Positions 25,793 through 35,188 of a DNA stretch of 64,000 nucleotides are shown here, in pieces. Source of the DNA: Lachnospiraceae bacterium UBA7086. Its GTDB lineage: Bacteria; Bacillota; Clostridia; Lachnospirales; Lachnospiraceae. Within the stretch, counting starts at the first letter, position 1; every line of letters begins with the position of its first letter. The notes beneath the pieces are model-generated. The model was not told the DNA's origin, ran no database searches, and saw only the letters and a list, made by a program, of their open reading frames with translations. The stretch lies in NCBI GenBank assembly GCA_002492525.1, contig DKZA01000025.1, forward strand, positions 21,815-85,814, read 5' to 3'. The position numbers were made by a program, and so were the translations under genes.

Positions 25793-26720
25793 TAAAGAAA
25801 GCAATTTTGTCTCTGCTGTGGTGTATCTTCACAGGGGAGAGAGGCATGTGTATGAATTTTTACAGATGCTTGGAGGCGTGCTGGAAGATAATTTTCAAAA
25901 ACACGAGATCATCTGTGTCAATGATGATGCGGGCAGCGAGGCGTTGGACGGAGTATATCGGTATAAAGAAGAACACGATCATGCCATCGTCAGTATTATA
26001 CAAATGGGCTTTTTTCATGGTCTGGAAGCGTCCATGAACGCGGGAATCGATCTTGCTATTGGGGATTTTGTGTTTGAGTTTGATTCCTGCTATGCGGATT
26101 ATGACAAAGAATTGGTGATGGATGTTTACCGGAAAGCCTTGGAAGGGTATGATATCGTAGCGGCCTTGCCGCCGAAAGACCAGAGCCGGCTTTCTTCTCG
26201 TGCTTTCTATGCGGTATACAATTGTTTTTCTCATGGGGAGGGAAAACTTGCTACTGAGCGATTCCAGATTATCTCCAGGAGAGCAATTAATCGAACTTCT
26301 GCATACAGTAAGACGATTCCTTTCAGAAAGGCGGTTTATGCTTCTTGTGGTCTTAAGATTTATGATATGGATTATGCGTCTCGTACAGAAGGTGTAATCG
26401 GCAGCAGATTTGAAGATGCCCAGAAGAAAAATACGGCGGTGGATGCATTGATCCTGTTTACGGATCTGGCCTATAAGGTATCGGTCTTTCTCTCGGTGCT
26501 GATGGCGGTGCTGATGGTCATCGCAGGCATTTATGTGATTGTTGTCTATTTGGGAGTAAATAAACCGGTAGAAGGATGGACTGCTATCATGTTGGTGATG
26601 ACGGCTGGTTTTTTTGCAACATTTTTGCTTCTTACGATTGCGATTAAATATTTGGATGTTTTATTACGGCTTGTGTTCAAGAGACAGAAATATCTGATTG
26701 CATCCATAGAAAAACTTTGA
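25785..26720 (+). CDS. GT2 family glycosyltransferase with two membrane helices, atypical motif
   Basis: 311 aa from ATG 25785. The fold resembles GtrB: VSAVVYLHRGERHVYEFLQML, HEIICVNDDAGSEAL, a central FEFDSCYADYD where active enzymes normally have DADLQDPP, and two C-terminal membrane helices (about residues 225-295). Substitutions at the DxD and QDPP positions make catalysis uncertain. It could be an enzyme with altered metal use or a non-catalytic partner of the GT2 at 26830. It overlaps the FAD oxidoreductase gene by eight bases. Confidence 0.75.
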   Translation: MDNKESNFVSAVVYLHRGERHVYEFLQMLGGVLEDNFQKHEIICVNDDAGSEALDGVYRYKEEHDHAIVSIIQMGFFHGLEASMNAGIDLAIGDFVFEFDSCYADYDKELVMDVYRKALEGYDIVAALPPKDQSRLSSRAFYAVYNCFSHGEGKLATERFQIISRRAINRTSAYSKTIPFRKAVYASCGLKIYDMDYASRTEGVIGSRFEDAQKKNTAVDALILFTDLAYKVSVFLSVLMAVLMVIAGIYVIVVYLGVNKPVEGWTAIMLVMTAGFFATFLLLTIAIKYLDVLLRLVFKRQKYLIASIEKL

Positions 26721-26745
26721 GAAGGATTACAAATTATGGTACAAT
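26717..26745 (+). promoter_or_regulatory. Candidate sigma-A promoter before the GT2 gene at 26830
   Basis: TTGAGA (26717-26722) and TACAAT (26740-26745) are 17 bases apart. The stretch before the -10 box reads ATTATGG, as in the promoter candidate at 32944-32973. It would start a new transcript for the downstream GT2 and membrane protein genes. Confidence 0.5.
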
Positions 26746-26829
26746 AACAGATAAGGATACTATCGGATGTATGGGACGGGATGGAAGAGAATTGCCGAGC
26801 CGACAGGAAAGCGTATTAGGAGAAAGATG

Positions 26830-27789
26830 ATGGACAAGATAGCTGTATTGATTCCCTGCTATAATGAGGAGAAAACCATCGCCAAGGTGGTAAAAGATGC
26901 GAGAGAGGCATTGCCGGAGGCAGTGGTTTATGTGTATGACAATAATTCCAGAGATCGTTCGGTAGAATTGGCAAAGGGTGCCGGTGCGGTGATCCGGCAT
27001 GAAAATATGCAGGGCAAGGGTAATGTGATCCGCAGGATGTTCCGTGAAGTGGAAGCGGAATGTTATATCATGGTGGATGGGGATGACACGTACCCTATGG
27101 AATATGCCAGAGAGATGGCGGACAAGGTTCTTTTAAACAATGCGGATATGGTGGTGGGAGACAGACTTTCCTCCACTTATTTTACGGAGAATAAACGGCC
27201 TTTCCATAACTTTGGCAATTCTATTGTACGCAGCAGCATTAATAGATTGTTTGACTGCGATATCAAGGATATCATGACAGGATATCGGGCGTTCAGTTAT
27301 GGATTTGTCAAGACCTTTCCGGTGCTGTCTACGGGATTTGAGATTGAGACGGAAATGACGATTCATGCGGTTTATAACAATATGCAGATCGAGAATGTGA
27401 TCGTGGATTATCGTGACAGGCCGGAGGGCAGTGAGTCTAAGTTAAATACCTTTTCTGACGGGTTTCGGGTACTGCGCACGATTTTGAAGCTATACCGGGA
27501 TTATAAGCCTATGGGGTTTTTTGGACTGTGTTCGGCTATTCTGGCGGTTATCGCTGTGATTTTATTTATTCCGATCATGTTTGATTATCTGGAAACAGGG
27601 TTGGTGCTGCGTTTTCCCACGCTGTTTGTCTGCGGTTTTATCGGGCTGGCGGCGATCCAGTCGTTGTTTGCCGGGCTGATGCTGTCCAATATGGCGCTTA
27701 AGAACCGCAGGGATTTTGAATACCGTCTGACGCTTGTGACCAGAAGGCTTCCGCAGGGCGGCATCATGGAGGATAGTGTCAAACAATGA
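26830..27789 (+). CDS. DPM1-like GT2 glycosyltransferase with C-terminal membrane helices
   Basis: 319 aa from ATG 26830; AGGAG at 26818-26822 fits this Met better than ATG 26827 or the far upstream ATG 26767. The catalytic domain has IAVLIPCYNEEKTIAKVV, VYVYDNNSRDRS, CYIMVDGDDTYPMEYA with the metal-binding DGDD, and DIMTGYRAFSYGFVKTFP. Two hydrophobic helices end the protein. The pattern matches polyprenyl-phosphate mannosyl/glucosyl transferases. It is followed by a GT-C-like protein 24 bases downstream, a plausible user of the lipid-linked sugar. Confidence 0.9.
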   Translation: MDKIAVLIPCYNEEKTIAKVVKDAREALPEAVVYVYDNNSRDRSVELAKGAGAVIRHENMQGKGNVIRRMFREVEAECYIMVDGDDTYPMEYAREMADKVLLNNADMVVGDRLSSTYFTENKRPFHNFGNSIVRSSINRLFDCDIKDIMTGYRAFSYGFVKTFPVLSTGFEIETEMTIHAVYNNMQIENVIVDYRDRPEGSESKLNTFSDGFRVLRTILKLYRDYKPMGFFGLCSAILAVIAVILFIPIMFDYLETGLVLRFPTLFVCGFIGLAAIQSLFAGLMLSNMALKNRRDFEYRLTLVTRRLPQGGIMEDSVKQ

Positions 27790-27813
27790 TTTTATAGAGG
27801 AACGGGGTTCATT

Positions 27814-29748
27814 ATGGAGAAGATAAAGGAGCGTTTTACAATGAGGGAGGCGGTTGTCACAGGTGTTGCTGCGGCAGCGGCCCTTCTTGTGTATGGGAGA
27901 ATCAGTTTGTTGTTATGGAGAGAGGGGAGTCTGTACACCATGGGTATATTCCCCATGCTTCTTCTTTTTGGAATATATGGTCTCTGGAAAAAGGCTTTGT
28001 TTATGAGAGAAGTCTTTTTTGCTGTCTGGGTGAGAGTCGTGTTGGCGGCAGTCTTTACGGGGTTTCAGGTGGTGGGCCTTTGGTGGAGTCATCCGGGACT
28101 TGAGACGAATGTGAGCGGCGCGGAGGTTTGCGTCTGGATTCTGTGTTTCATACCCGTTTGTTATGCGGGATGGAACCTGCTTTTTGGTCTAGCGGCAGGC
28201 TGTGGGAAACAGATAGCGGGGAAGGAAGTCTTTGCAAAGTTTGATGCGTGGTTTGGGAAGAAATTTCCCTGGACGCAGAAAGCTTTTTCACCCTCAAAAG
28301 GGTTCCTGTATTCTTTCCTGATCATTATGTTGGGGTTCCTGATTCCCTTTGCAGCCTATTATCCGGCAATCATGGCCTATGATGTGATTCCCCAGCTGGA
28401 TCAGATTCGGATCAGCGGCTATACCACCCATCATCCGCTGATTCATACCCTGATGTTATCCATGAGTCTGAAACTGGGAGAAATCCTGCCCTTTGTTTCC
28501 AATGCGGACAGGGTAGGTCTGGCCATTTATTCTCTGTTACAAATGACAGTAGTGTCATGTTGCTTTTCTTATGTGTATACGTTTTTCCGCAGGAAAGGCG
28601 TGAACCGGTATCTGTGTTATCTCTTCGTGCTGTGTGTGGCTTTTTATCCGACCCATGGACTGCTTGCGGTTTCTATCACCAAGGATACCATTTATGCGGT
28701 GCTTGTGATGGTTTTTGCGGTGTTTGTCTGGGAAGCGGCGACCTGGCAGGAAGAGACAGGGCCTGGGAGAGGCTGGCTGGCGGCCTATACAGGACTGACG
28801 GTATTATTGTTATTGTTTCGTAATAACAGCATCTATGCCTGGGTGCTGTATGTCGTTGTGACGCTTTTTACGTTTCGCCCTAAGGCGGACAGACCTGATT
28901 CTGTGAACGTATCGAAGCTTGGGAGACCGCGGAATCCCGGATTTTATAAAAAACTGTGTATCGCACATGGGGCGGCATTTGTCCTGTATTTACTGATTAA
29001 TACGCTGTTAGTCCAGGTATCCGGCGCTACCAGTGATACTTATGCCAGAGAAATGCTCAGTGTACCCGCCCAGCAGATTGCCAGGGTGGCGGCTTACCAT
29101 GAGGAAGAATTGACGGCGCAGGATCTGGAGAATCTTTCTGTGATTTGGAAGCAAGGCGAACTGCCGGAGTACGTGCCGGCTATCGCAGACCGGAGTAAGA
29201 GGGATATTGTGGGGGAGAAAGAGGTGCTTAAGACGCTTTTGCAGGAATGGGTTTCTCTGGGATGCCGGTATCCGGGGGAGTATGGGAAAGCGTTTTTATT
29301 AAAAAATAAGGGTATGTGGTATCTGGAGGATACCTCCTACCTGAATGATGTCTATTCTTATGCCAAGGGATATCTGCAGTTGTCTTATCCCAGCGATCAG
29401 CAGGCCTATATGGAGGCATTGGTGCCTGGGTATGTAAGGCATCAGAAGCTGCAGTTTTTACAGTCTGTGTACCGGTATTTTGCGGCAGTGGACGAGGTAT
29501 GGCGGTATGTGCCGCCCCTTGCGCTTTTGATGCAGCCGGCCTTTTACTGCTGGGCACTGCTTTACTATTGCCTTTGCTGTATCGGTTTAAAGAAGCCGGC
29601 GTATCTTATTCCGGCGGTGTATGTTATAGCCCTTGTGGGTACTTTACTGTTGGGGCCCTGTGTGCTCACACGTTATCTGTATCCGGTGATGCTGTCGGTG
29701 ACGGTGTTGGGAATCCTGGCTCTTTTGGGTGATGACAGGATTTCTTAG
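27814..29748 (+). CDS. Polytopic membrane protein, DUF6020-like
   Basis: 644 aa with about 12 membrane helices. The outside loop after the fourth or fifth helix has YPAIMAYDVIPQLDQIRISG then YTTHHPLIHTL, a pattern I associate with clostridial DUF6020 membrane proteins found in glycan loci. The acidic residue plus HH motif resembles other GT-C-like proteins. A soluble loop of about 130 residues lies between helices near residues 405-540. It is probably a sugar transferase acting on the outside. The following gene is convergent with an 18-base gap. Confidence 0.65.
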   Translation: MEKIKERFTMREAVVTGVAAAAALLVYGRISLLLWREGSLYTMGIFPMLLLFGIYGLWKKALFMREVFFAVWVRVVLAAVFTGFQVVGLWWSHPGLETNVSGAEVCVWILCFIPVCYAGWNLLFGLAAGCGKQIAGKEVFAKFDAWFGKKFPWTQKAFSPSKGFLYSFLIIMLGFLIPFAAYYPAIMAYDVIPQLDQIRISGYTTHHPLIHTLMLSMSLKLGEILPFVSNADRVGLAIYSLLQMTVVSCCFSYVYTFFRRKGVNRYLCYLFVLCVAFYPTHGLLAVSITKDTIYAVLVMVFAVFVWEAATWQEETGPGRGWLAAYTGLTVLLLLFRNNSIYAWVLYVVVTLFTFRPKADRPDSVNVSKLGRPRNPGFYKKLCIAHGAAFVLYLLINTLLVQVSGATSDTYAREMLSVPAQQIARVAAYHEEELTAQDLENLSVIWKQGELPEYVPAIADRSKRDIVGEKEVLKTLLQEWVSLGCRYPGEYGKAFLLKNKGMWYLEDTSYLNDVYSYAKGYLQLSYPSDQQAYMEALVPGYVRHQKLQFLQSVYRYFAAVDEVWRYVPPLALLMQPAFYCWALLYYCLCCIGLKKPAYLIPAVYVIALVGTLLLGPCVLTRYLYPVMLSVTVLGILALLGDDRIS

Positions 29749-29766
29749 CCTGGTAAGAATTTGCGG

Positions 29767-31590
29767 TCACCTAAGCTGATATACATGATATATGGTATCT
29801 CCTGCGGTGAAGATGTCCGCAATTTCGGATTCCACGTTATAGGTATGTCTGAAATACATGATGACGGGATGTTCTCTGTTGAAGGGGGCCTCCCGCAGAA
29901 TAAAATACACATGGTCGTTCTCGACCACATCCCGTCCGAAATCGCCTATGCCGTGGGCGGTCAGTTTAATCTTGCTGTTGGGATTGCACACCACGCCCCA
30001 GTTGGTGTAGAAAAAGTTATTATAGGTATCCAGTGTGGTGTCGAAGGGTGATTCACAGTAATTCTCCAGGGTCCCGGAATCATAAGTCCAGATATAGAAG
30101 TTGTCCGGGTGAGCGTGGCAGTATGCTTTCAGCTCTTCCCAGGTTTTTTCATGGGCATGATAATTTTCGTCCACATTGACTTTGGTGAGATAAAGGGAAA
30201 GTACACTCAAAGACAAAAACAGAGGCAGAATGAGAGCATAGCGCTTTTTTGTCTCAAGACGCAGAAGATTGAATCCCAGCAGGATACCGAACAGAATCAT
30301 AAAGTCAGCAGTGATCAACGGCTGGATGATACGCTTGGGAAAACGTCCTTCGTAGAGTACATAAATCCAGCTTACACTGCGTCCGAACAGATAACAAAGA
30401 TAGACAAGGAGAGCCTGCCAGTTTCGCCTGATCAGTATCAAAAGAAAGGTCAGGAAGATCAGAAGTCCTGCCAGCAGATTGGCAGGCTGCATGCCGTCTT
30501 CGTAGAAAAACGCGTTGATACTGCCGGTGATGACGTTCTTGAGCCGTTCGCGCATACTGGTGCGGGCCAGATAACATTTTCTGGCGATATCATGCATCTG
30601 TTTCCAGTCAGTTACAGACATGTCATGACCGATATAAGGAGCGCCGTTTCTGCGGTACATGTAAGCTTCTTCGGTGATACCGAGAGCAGTCAGGTCTTCG
30701 GCACACTCTTCGTATTCCGGCCACTGGTAAAAGTCCCCCACTCGTTCTCTGTAGTGGTTGATCTTGCGGAAATCGGACCATTGAGGTGCCGAGTAGGCGG
30801 CAGCGTTGATGCCCCAGAGGATTCCCATGCCCAGTCCCAGAAGCAGGGCAAAGCCGAGCAGTTTGAGAGGCAGATGTTCACAGTTATTGCGCCGGGCAAT
30901 CATCCATTTGGAGAGCCAGATCATACCTGCCATGGGAAGCATCAGATACAGGATGTTCTGGCGCATACTGAATGAAATCCAGGCCAGAAAAATGGTGGGT
31001 ATATTATCCACAAAAAAGACCGTGACGCTGCTGTTGATCTTTGTGGTAATGAAGCAGAAAATGGCCGTAGCAGCGGCAAGCCCTGCGGTAGTCGTGTATT
31101 GTGCCTCCGAAAGAACGTTTAAGTCTATCAGAAAGAACAGCATGAGAAAAGTGGCCAGCGCAGGCTTCCAGAATGTGTCTCGGGAATCGTATTTGTGCCA
31201 GATCCGCATAGCCCGGTGATAGATGACACTAAGGCAGGCAATCTGCACCCCGTGTTGAAATAATCCGTACCAGGGCAGAAAGCTGCATAGTTTATAGAGC
31301 TGACATAACAGCCAGGATAAAGGGTAGAGAAAAAACATTACATGTGCGTCGGGATATCCCAGATAGGCTCCGGAGAGGATACTGTACATGCCCCAGTCGT
31401 CGTTGATTCCGTCTACAGGCCGGATAAAGAAAAGTTCCAGACAATAGAACAGAACAAGGAGTACAAGAAAAAAAAGCCGCCACATCCAGGGAGAAGCGGT
31501 GCGAGGTTCCTTTTGGGATCTTTTGTATGTTTGACGTTCGAGCTTGAGCTGTGTCGGTGCAGGCTGAGCCCCCTGATTGACAAGTGACAT
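29767..31590 (-). CDS. Polytopic membrane protein, GT-C like
   Basis: 607 aa from ATG 31590 (complement CAT 31588-31590), chosen because GAAAGGG lies eight bases before it; ATGs 20 and 13 codons further upstream lack a ribosome site. About 11-12 membrane helices follow a short basic cytoplasmic N-terminus. The first outside loop has GINDDWGMYSILSGAYLGYP and then DAHVMFFLYPL, a DDW-type motif of one clostridial family of large surface-glycan membrane proteins. The C-terminal 110 residues are outside. It is transcribed alone against its neighbours and shares an AT-rich spacer of about 230 bases with the SGNH gene at 31822. Confidence 0.7.
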   Translation of the reverse strand: MSLVNQGAQPAPTQLKLERQTYKRSQKEPRTASPWMWRLFFLVLLVLFYCLELFFIRPVDGINDDWGMYSILSGAYLGYPDAHVMFFLYPLSWLLCQLYKLCSFLPWYGLFQHGVQIACLSVIYHRAMRIWHKYDSRDTFWKPALATFLMLFFLIDLNVLSEAQYTTTAGLAAATAIFCFITTKINSSVTVFFVDNIPTIFLAWISFSMRQNILYLMLPMAGMIWLSKWMIARRNNCEHLPLKLLGFALLLGLGMGILWGINAAAYSAPQWSDFRKINHYRERVGDFYQWPEYEECAEDLTALGITEEAYMYRRNGAPYIGHDMSVTDWKQMHDIARKCYLARTSMRERLKNVITGSINAFFYEDGMQPANLLAGLLIFLTFLLILIRRNWQALLVYLCYLFGRSVSWIYVLYEGRFPKRIIQPLITADFMILFGILLGFNLLRLETKKRYALILPLFLSLSVLSLYLTKVNVDENYHAHEKTWEELKAYCHAHPDNFYIWTYDSGTLENYCESPFDTTLDTYNNFFYTNWGVVCNPNSKIKLTAHGIGDFGRDVVENDHVYFILREAPFNREHPVIMYFRHTYNVESEIADIFTAGDTIYHVYQLR

Positions 31591-31821
31591 CAGAATATCC
31601 CTTTCGTAAGTAATGTTTGACGGTAACATGGTATATTTCTTTTTTTTCATTATATACTATATTACAGGTTGGTTACAAATAGAAAAAGAGCAAATTACAA
31701 TTCTTAAGATTTAGAAAAGTTTTCTTTAATAAATAGGTACGGGGATATTCAAAAATGAAAAAATATGGTAAAGTCAGACATGAGGAGAAAGAAAACATAC
31801 GCAGAAAGGTCGTGAAGACAG

Positions 31822-32943
31822 ATGGAAAGTAATAGGACTCCGCGCAGGAGAAGACAAAATAGTAATAATCTGCTTCTTATTGTCCTGATAGGCTTCTGTA
31901 TTCTGGCATTGATTGAAATTATATATGGACAGGCGCAGATGAGGGTAGAGAAGGAACGGCTTGCCCTGGCGGAAGAAAATAACCAGACGGTGCAGGAACT
32001 TAAGAACGAATGGAATCAGATTAAGGAAGGCACCAGTGTGGTGACGAAAGAGGGCGAATCGGAACAGACAGTGGGAAGTCAAGAAGAGAGTGAAGAACAG
32101 CCTAAGGTGGTGGAGCAGTCTCAGGAATCCGAGAAGCCGGATGATCAGGCCAAGGCAGAGACAGAGGAAGAAGAGGATGACAGGGAGTATGATATGCAGA
32201 TTGTCATTCTGGGCGACAGTATCATGGATCATGACCGGACGGAGAGCGGGCCGGCGGCCATCATCGCCCACGACTGTAACGCTAAGGTCTATAACATGGC
32301 TATGGGCGGAACTACAGCGGCTCTTCTGCCGGGCGAGGAGGCTTACTTTGATAAGTGGGAGTCCAGGAGCCTGTTAGGCGTGGTACATGCGATTCTGGGT
32401 AATATAGACGGGAGTATCTTTGACGGCTACCCGGCGGGAGATGCCCTCAAAAAGTGCGATTTCAGTAAGACGGATTATTTTATCATAGAGTACGGGGTAA
32501 ATGATTTCCTAAACGGCCAGGTTCCCCAGAGCAGACAGCTGGCGGACGGCGGTACGTTGTCGGTGAGCGAGATACACACTTATACGGGTGCTTTGGAAGA
32601 TGCGGTGAACCGGCTGCAGGAAGCGTTTCCGGATGCAAAGATATTGTTGATTGCGCCTCATTATTGCCAGATTTTTGATGGCAAAACTTTTGTGGGGGAT
32701 GGTTATTCGGTGGATTACGGATATGGGCCGTTAATCAATTTCGCCAGAGGAACGGGTTATGTCTATGAGCAGCACAGGGATGAGAATGTTATCTTTTATA
32801 ATGCCTTTGAGTTAAGCGGCATCAATGCGGAAACGGCTGATGATTATCTGGAGGACGGCGTGCATATGACGCCGGCAGGCAGCAGAATATACGCAGAGGC
32901 AATCGCCAGAGTCATCAATGCGGATTTCAGACCGGAGGAATGA
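31822..32943 (+). CDS. Membrane-anchored SGNH/GDSL hydrolase
   Basis: 373 aa. A membrane helix at about residues 15-34 is followed by a charged Glu/Gln-rich linker of roughly 90 residues and then an SGNH domain. VILGDSIMDHD holds the nucleophile Ser at residue 133, YGVNDFLNGQ is the block with Asn, and DGVHMTPAGSRIYAEAI gives the Asp and His. All catalytic residues are present. It probably removes or transfers acyl groups on a surface polymer. The stop is followed by a promoter and hairpin, separating it from the FkbH-like gene. Confidence 0.85.
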   Translation: MESNRTPRRRRQNSNNLLLIVLIGFCILALIEIIYGQAQMRVEKERLALAEENNQTVQELKNEWNQIKEGTSVVTKEGESEQTVGSQEESEEQPKVVEQSQESEKPDDQAKAETEEEEDDREYDMQIVILGDSIMDHDRTESGPAAIIAHDCNAKVYNMAMGGTTAALLPGEEAYFDKWESRSLLGVVHAILGNIDGSIFDGYPAGDALKKCDFSKTDYFIIEYGVNDFLNGQVPQSRQLADGGTLSVSEIHTYTGALEDAVNRLQEAFPDAKILLIAPHYCQIFDGKTFVGDGYSVDYGYGPLINFARGTGYVYEQHRDENVIFYNAFELSGINAETADDYLEDGVHMTPAGSRIYAEAIARVINADFRPEE

Positions 32944-32973
32944 TTGCATAGAACAAACAGATTATGGTATGAT
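32944..32973 (+). promoter_or_regulatory. Candidate sigma-A promoter for the FkbH-like/ACP genes
   Basis: TTGCAT (32944-32949) and TATGAT (32968-32973) are 18 bases apart, with ATTATGG just before the -10 box. A perfect 14-bp hairpin starts at 32974, so transcripts from here would carry it at or near the 5' end. Confidence 0.5.
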
Positions 32974-33004
32974 AAAAGACAGGTGTAAAATACACCTGTC
33001 TTTT
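32974..33004 (+). terminator. Perfect 14-bp hairpin with T-run, terminator or 5' stem
   Basis: AAAAGACAGGTGTA (32974-32987) pairs perfectly with TACACCTGTCTTTT (32991-33004) around a three-base loop. The T-run is part of the stem and extends the shape of an intrinsic terminator for the upstream SGNH gene. Because a good promoter lies just upstream, it could instead protect or attenuate the next transcript. Confidence 0.6.
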
Positions 33005-33024
33005 GTACAGGGAGAAATGATACT

Positions 33025-34866
33025 ATGCGGGAGTTGGAATATCCATTTGACAGTGAAGATATTTTAAAACGATCAAAAAAGATAAAGCGGAGACTGTTGG
33101 AAGAGCGGTCAGATTTTCTGCAGAAGAAAATCGCGGTCCTGGGAGGCAGTACCACCCATGATATTGTCAGGGTGCTGGAGGTGTTTCTTTTAGAACAGGG
33201 GATACAGCCCCTGTTTTATGAGTCGGAATATGCACAGTACTGGCAGGATGTAATGTTTGACGAACCGGCACTGGCTGCTTTTGGGCCGGATCTCATTTTC
33301 ATCCATACATCTAACCGTAACATTGCCAGATTCCCGGGTATGGGGGATACGCCACAGCAGATAGAGGATCTGCTGACGGAACAGTATGAGCATTTTCAGG
33401 TCATGTGGGACAAGATTGAAAAGAAGTATCACTGTCCGGTAATCCAGAATAACTTTGAGTATCCTTTTTACCGGATTCTGGGCAACAGGGAGGCCGTGGA
33501 TATCCATGGCAGGATATCTTTCATCAACCGGCTGAATGACAAATTTTATGAATATGCCAGAACTCATGCACATTTTTATATCAATGATCTCAATTATATG
33601 GCATCAGCCTACGGGTTGGACAGATGGGCCGATCCCTTGTACTGGCACATGTATAAATATGCCATGTGTTTACAGGCAATCCCGGAGTTTGCTTATAATG
33701 TGAGTCATATTATCAAAGCGGTTTTTGGAAAAAATAAAAAAGCTCTGGTACTGGATCTGGACAATACGCTCTGGGGCGGTATTGTGGGAGACGACGGCGT
33801 GGAACATCTGGAGATCGGGCAGGAAACTCCCATGGGACAAGTTTATGCGGAATTTCAGGGATATGTGAAAGCGCAGAAAGATATCGGGGTGCTTTTATGT
33901 GTGGATTCCAAGAACGAGCGGGATAATGCCATAGCGGGTCTGAACCATCCGGACGGGACATTGAAACCGGAGGACTTCATTGTTATCAAGGCCAATTGGG
34001 AACCGAAGAGCCAAAATATGGCTGAGATCGCGCAGGAGTTAAATATCTTACCGGACAGCCTGGTGTTTGTGGATGATAACCCGGCGGAGCAGGAGATTGT
34101 GGAGAGTCAGGTTGCGGGCGTGTCGGTGCCCAGGATTGGGTCGCCGGAACAGTATATCCGGGTGCTTGACCGTTCCGGCTTCTTTGAAGTGACACAACTG
34201 TCAGAAGATGACCGGAAGCGCAATGAGATGTATAAGGCCAACTTGCAAAGACAAAAACAGGCACAGAATTTCGGGGATTACAGAGAGTATCTTCTTTCTC
34301 TGCAGATGCGGGCAACGATCAGGGCCTTTGAAGCCTTGTATATGGCCCGGATTGCACAGCTTTCCAATAAGAGCAATCAGTTTAATCTGACTACCAGAAG
34401 ATACACCCAGACAGATATTGAGGCTTTTGCGACAGATGCCCGCTATATTACCCGGTATGGGAAGTTGGAGGACAAGTTTGGCGACAACGGTGTGGTGAGT
34501 GTGGTGATTGGCAGGCAGGGAAGCATGGAGGAGATAGCGGCCTATCAGAAGCGGGAGCCGATTCTTACACAGAACAGCGGCGGGGAAATACTGCATTTGG
34601 AATTGTGGCTGATGAGCTGCCGGGTACTCAAACGGGATATGGAGTATGCCATGATGGACAGCGTGGTGGATGCATGCAGGGACAGAGGCATAGGAACCAT
34701 CATCGGCTATTATTATCCCACGGCCAAAAACGGTATGGTGAGAGAGTTCTACGGCCAGATGGGATTTGAGAAGATAGCAGAAGATGACACGGGCGTCAGT
34801 ACCTGGCGGTATGTGATTCCCAAAGATTATCAGAAGAAAAATACTGTCATCGAGGTTGCTAATTAA
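33025..34866 (+). CDS. FkbH-like HAD-IIIC protein with GNAT-like C-terminus
   Basis: 613 aa, three parts. Residues 1-230 form an SGNH-like N-terminal domain (KIAVLGGSTTHDIVRVLEVF). Residues 240-390 are a HAD phosphatase domain with LVLDLDNTLWGGIVGDDG (nucleophile Asp about 244), CVDSKNERDNA and LVFVDDNPAEQEIV. The C-terminal part carries ARIAQLSNKSNQFNLTTRRY and a GNAT-like fold ending EFYGQMGFEKI. Known FkbH enzymes take the glyceryl unit of 1,3-bisphosphoglycerate, dephosphorylate it and load it on an acyl carrier protein. A carrier protein is encoded 68 bases downstream, which fits. I infer that the pair supplies an acyl donor for glycan decoration. Confidence 0.9.
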   Translation: MRELEYPFDSEDILKRSKKIKRRLLEERSDFLQKKIAVLGGSTTHDIVRVLEVFLLEQGIQPLFYESEYAQYWQDVMFDEPALAAFGPDLIFIHTSNRNIARFPGMGDTPQQIEDLLTEQYEHFQVMWDKIEKKYHCPVIQNNFEYPFYRILGNREAVDIHGRISFINRLNDKFYEYARTHAHFYINDLNYMASAYGLDRWADPLYWHMYKYAMCLQAIPEFAYNVSHIIKAVFGKNKKALVLDLDNTLWGGIVGDDGVEHLEIGQETPMGQVYAEFQGYVKAQKDIGVLLCVDSKNERDNAIAGLNHPDGTLKPEDFIVIKANWEPKSQNMAEIAQELNILPDSLVFVDDNPAEQEIVESQVAGVSVPRIGSPEQYIRVLDRSGFFEVTQLSEDDRKRNEMYKANLQRQKQAQNFGDYREYLLSLQMRATIRAFEALYMARIAQLSNKSNQFNLTTRRYTQTDIEAFATDARYITRYGKLEDKFGDNGVVSVVIGRQGSMEEIAAYQKREPILTQNSGGEILHLELWLMSCRVLKRDMEYAMMDSVVDACRDRGIGTIIGYYYPTAKNGMVREFYGQMGFEKIAEDDTGVSTWRYVIPKDYQKKNTVIEVAN

Positions 34867-34934
34867 TACAAAAAAGGATATAGTAGTAAAAGATTTGCCA
34901 AGGCGAAACGGCGAAGGGATCAATGGAGGATACT

Positions 34935-35177
34935 ATGACCAGAGAAGAAGTGTTTGAAAAATTAAACGAAGTATTTCGGGATGTGTTTGACGATGAGGAA
35001 ATCACGGTGACAGATGCCACGACGGCGGATGACATCGAGGAATGGGATTCCCTGGAGCACATTAATCTGCTGGCGGCTGTGGAGCAGGCGTTTGGCATGA
35101 AGTTTAACATGGGACAGGTGGTGTCCATGAAAAATGTGGGCGAAATGGCGGATATCATTCTCAGTAAGATTGATTAG
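34935..35177 (+). CDS. Acyl carrier protein
   Basis: 80 aa from ATG 34935, with GGAGG at 34926-34930; a Met at 34923 lies before that site. It is a small acidic four-helix protein. EEWDSLEHINLLAAVEQAFG contains the DSL motif, with Ser39 as the expected phosphopantetheine site. It lies directly after the FkbH-like gene and is the natural partner to carry the activated glyceryl or other acyl unit. It is probably not the housekeeping fatty-acid ACP, since no fatty-acid genes are near. Confidence 0.9.
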   Translation: MTREEVFEKLNEVFRDVFDDEEITVTDATTADDIEEWDSLEHINLLAAVEQAFGMKFNMGQVVSMKNVGEMADIILSKID

Positions 35178-35188
35178 CAGGCGGATGC

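Noticed and set aside
30109..30975. 288-codon plus-strand open frame
   Set aside because: It is antisense to the polytopic protein gene at 29767-31590, has no recognisable motif and no ribosome site.
34201..34923. 240-codon minus-strand open frame opposite the FkbH-like gene
   Set aside because: The FkbH-like C-terminal motifs on the plus strand account for this sequence.
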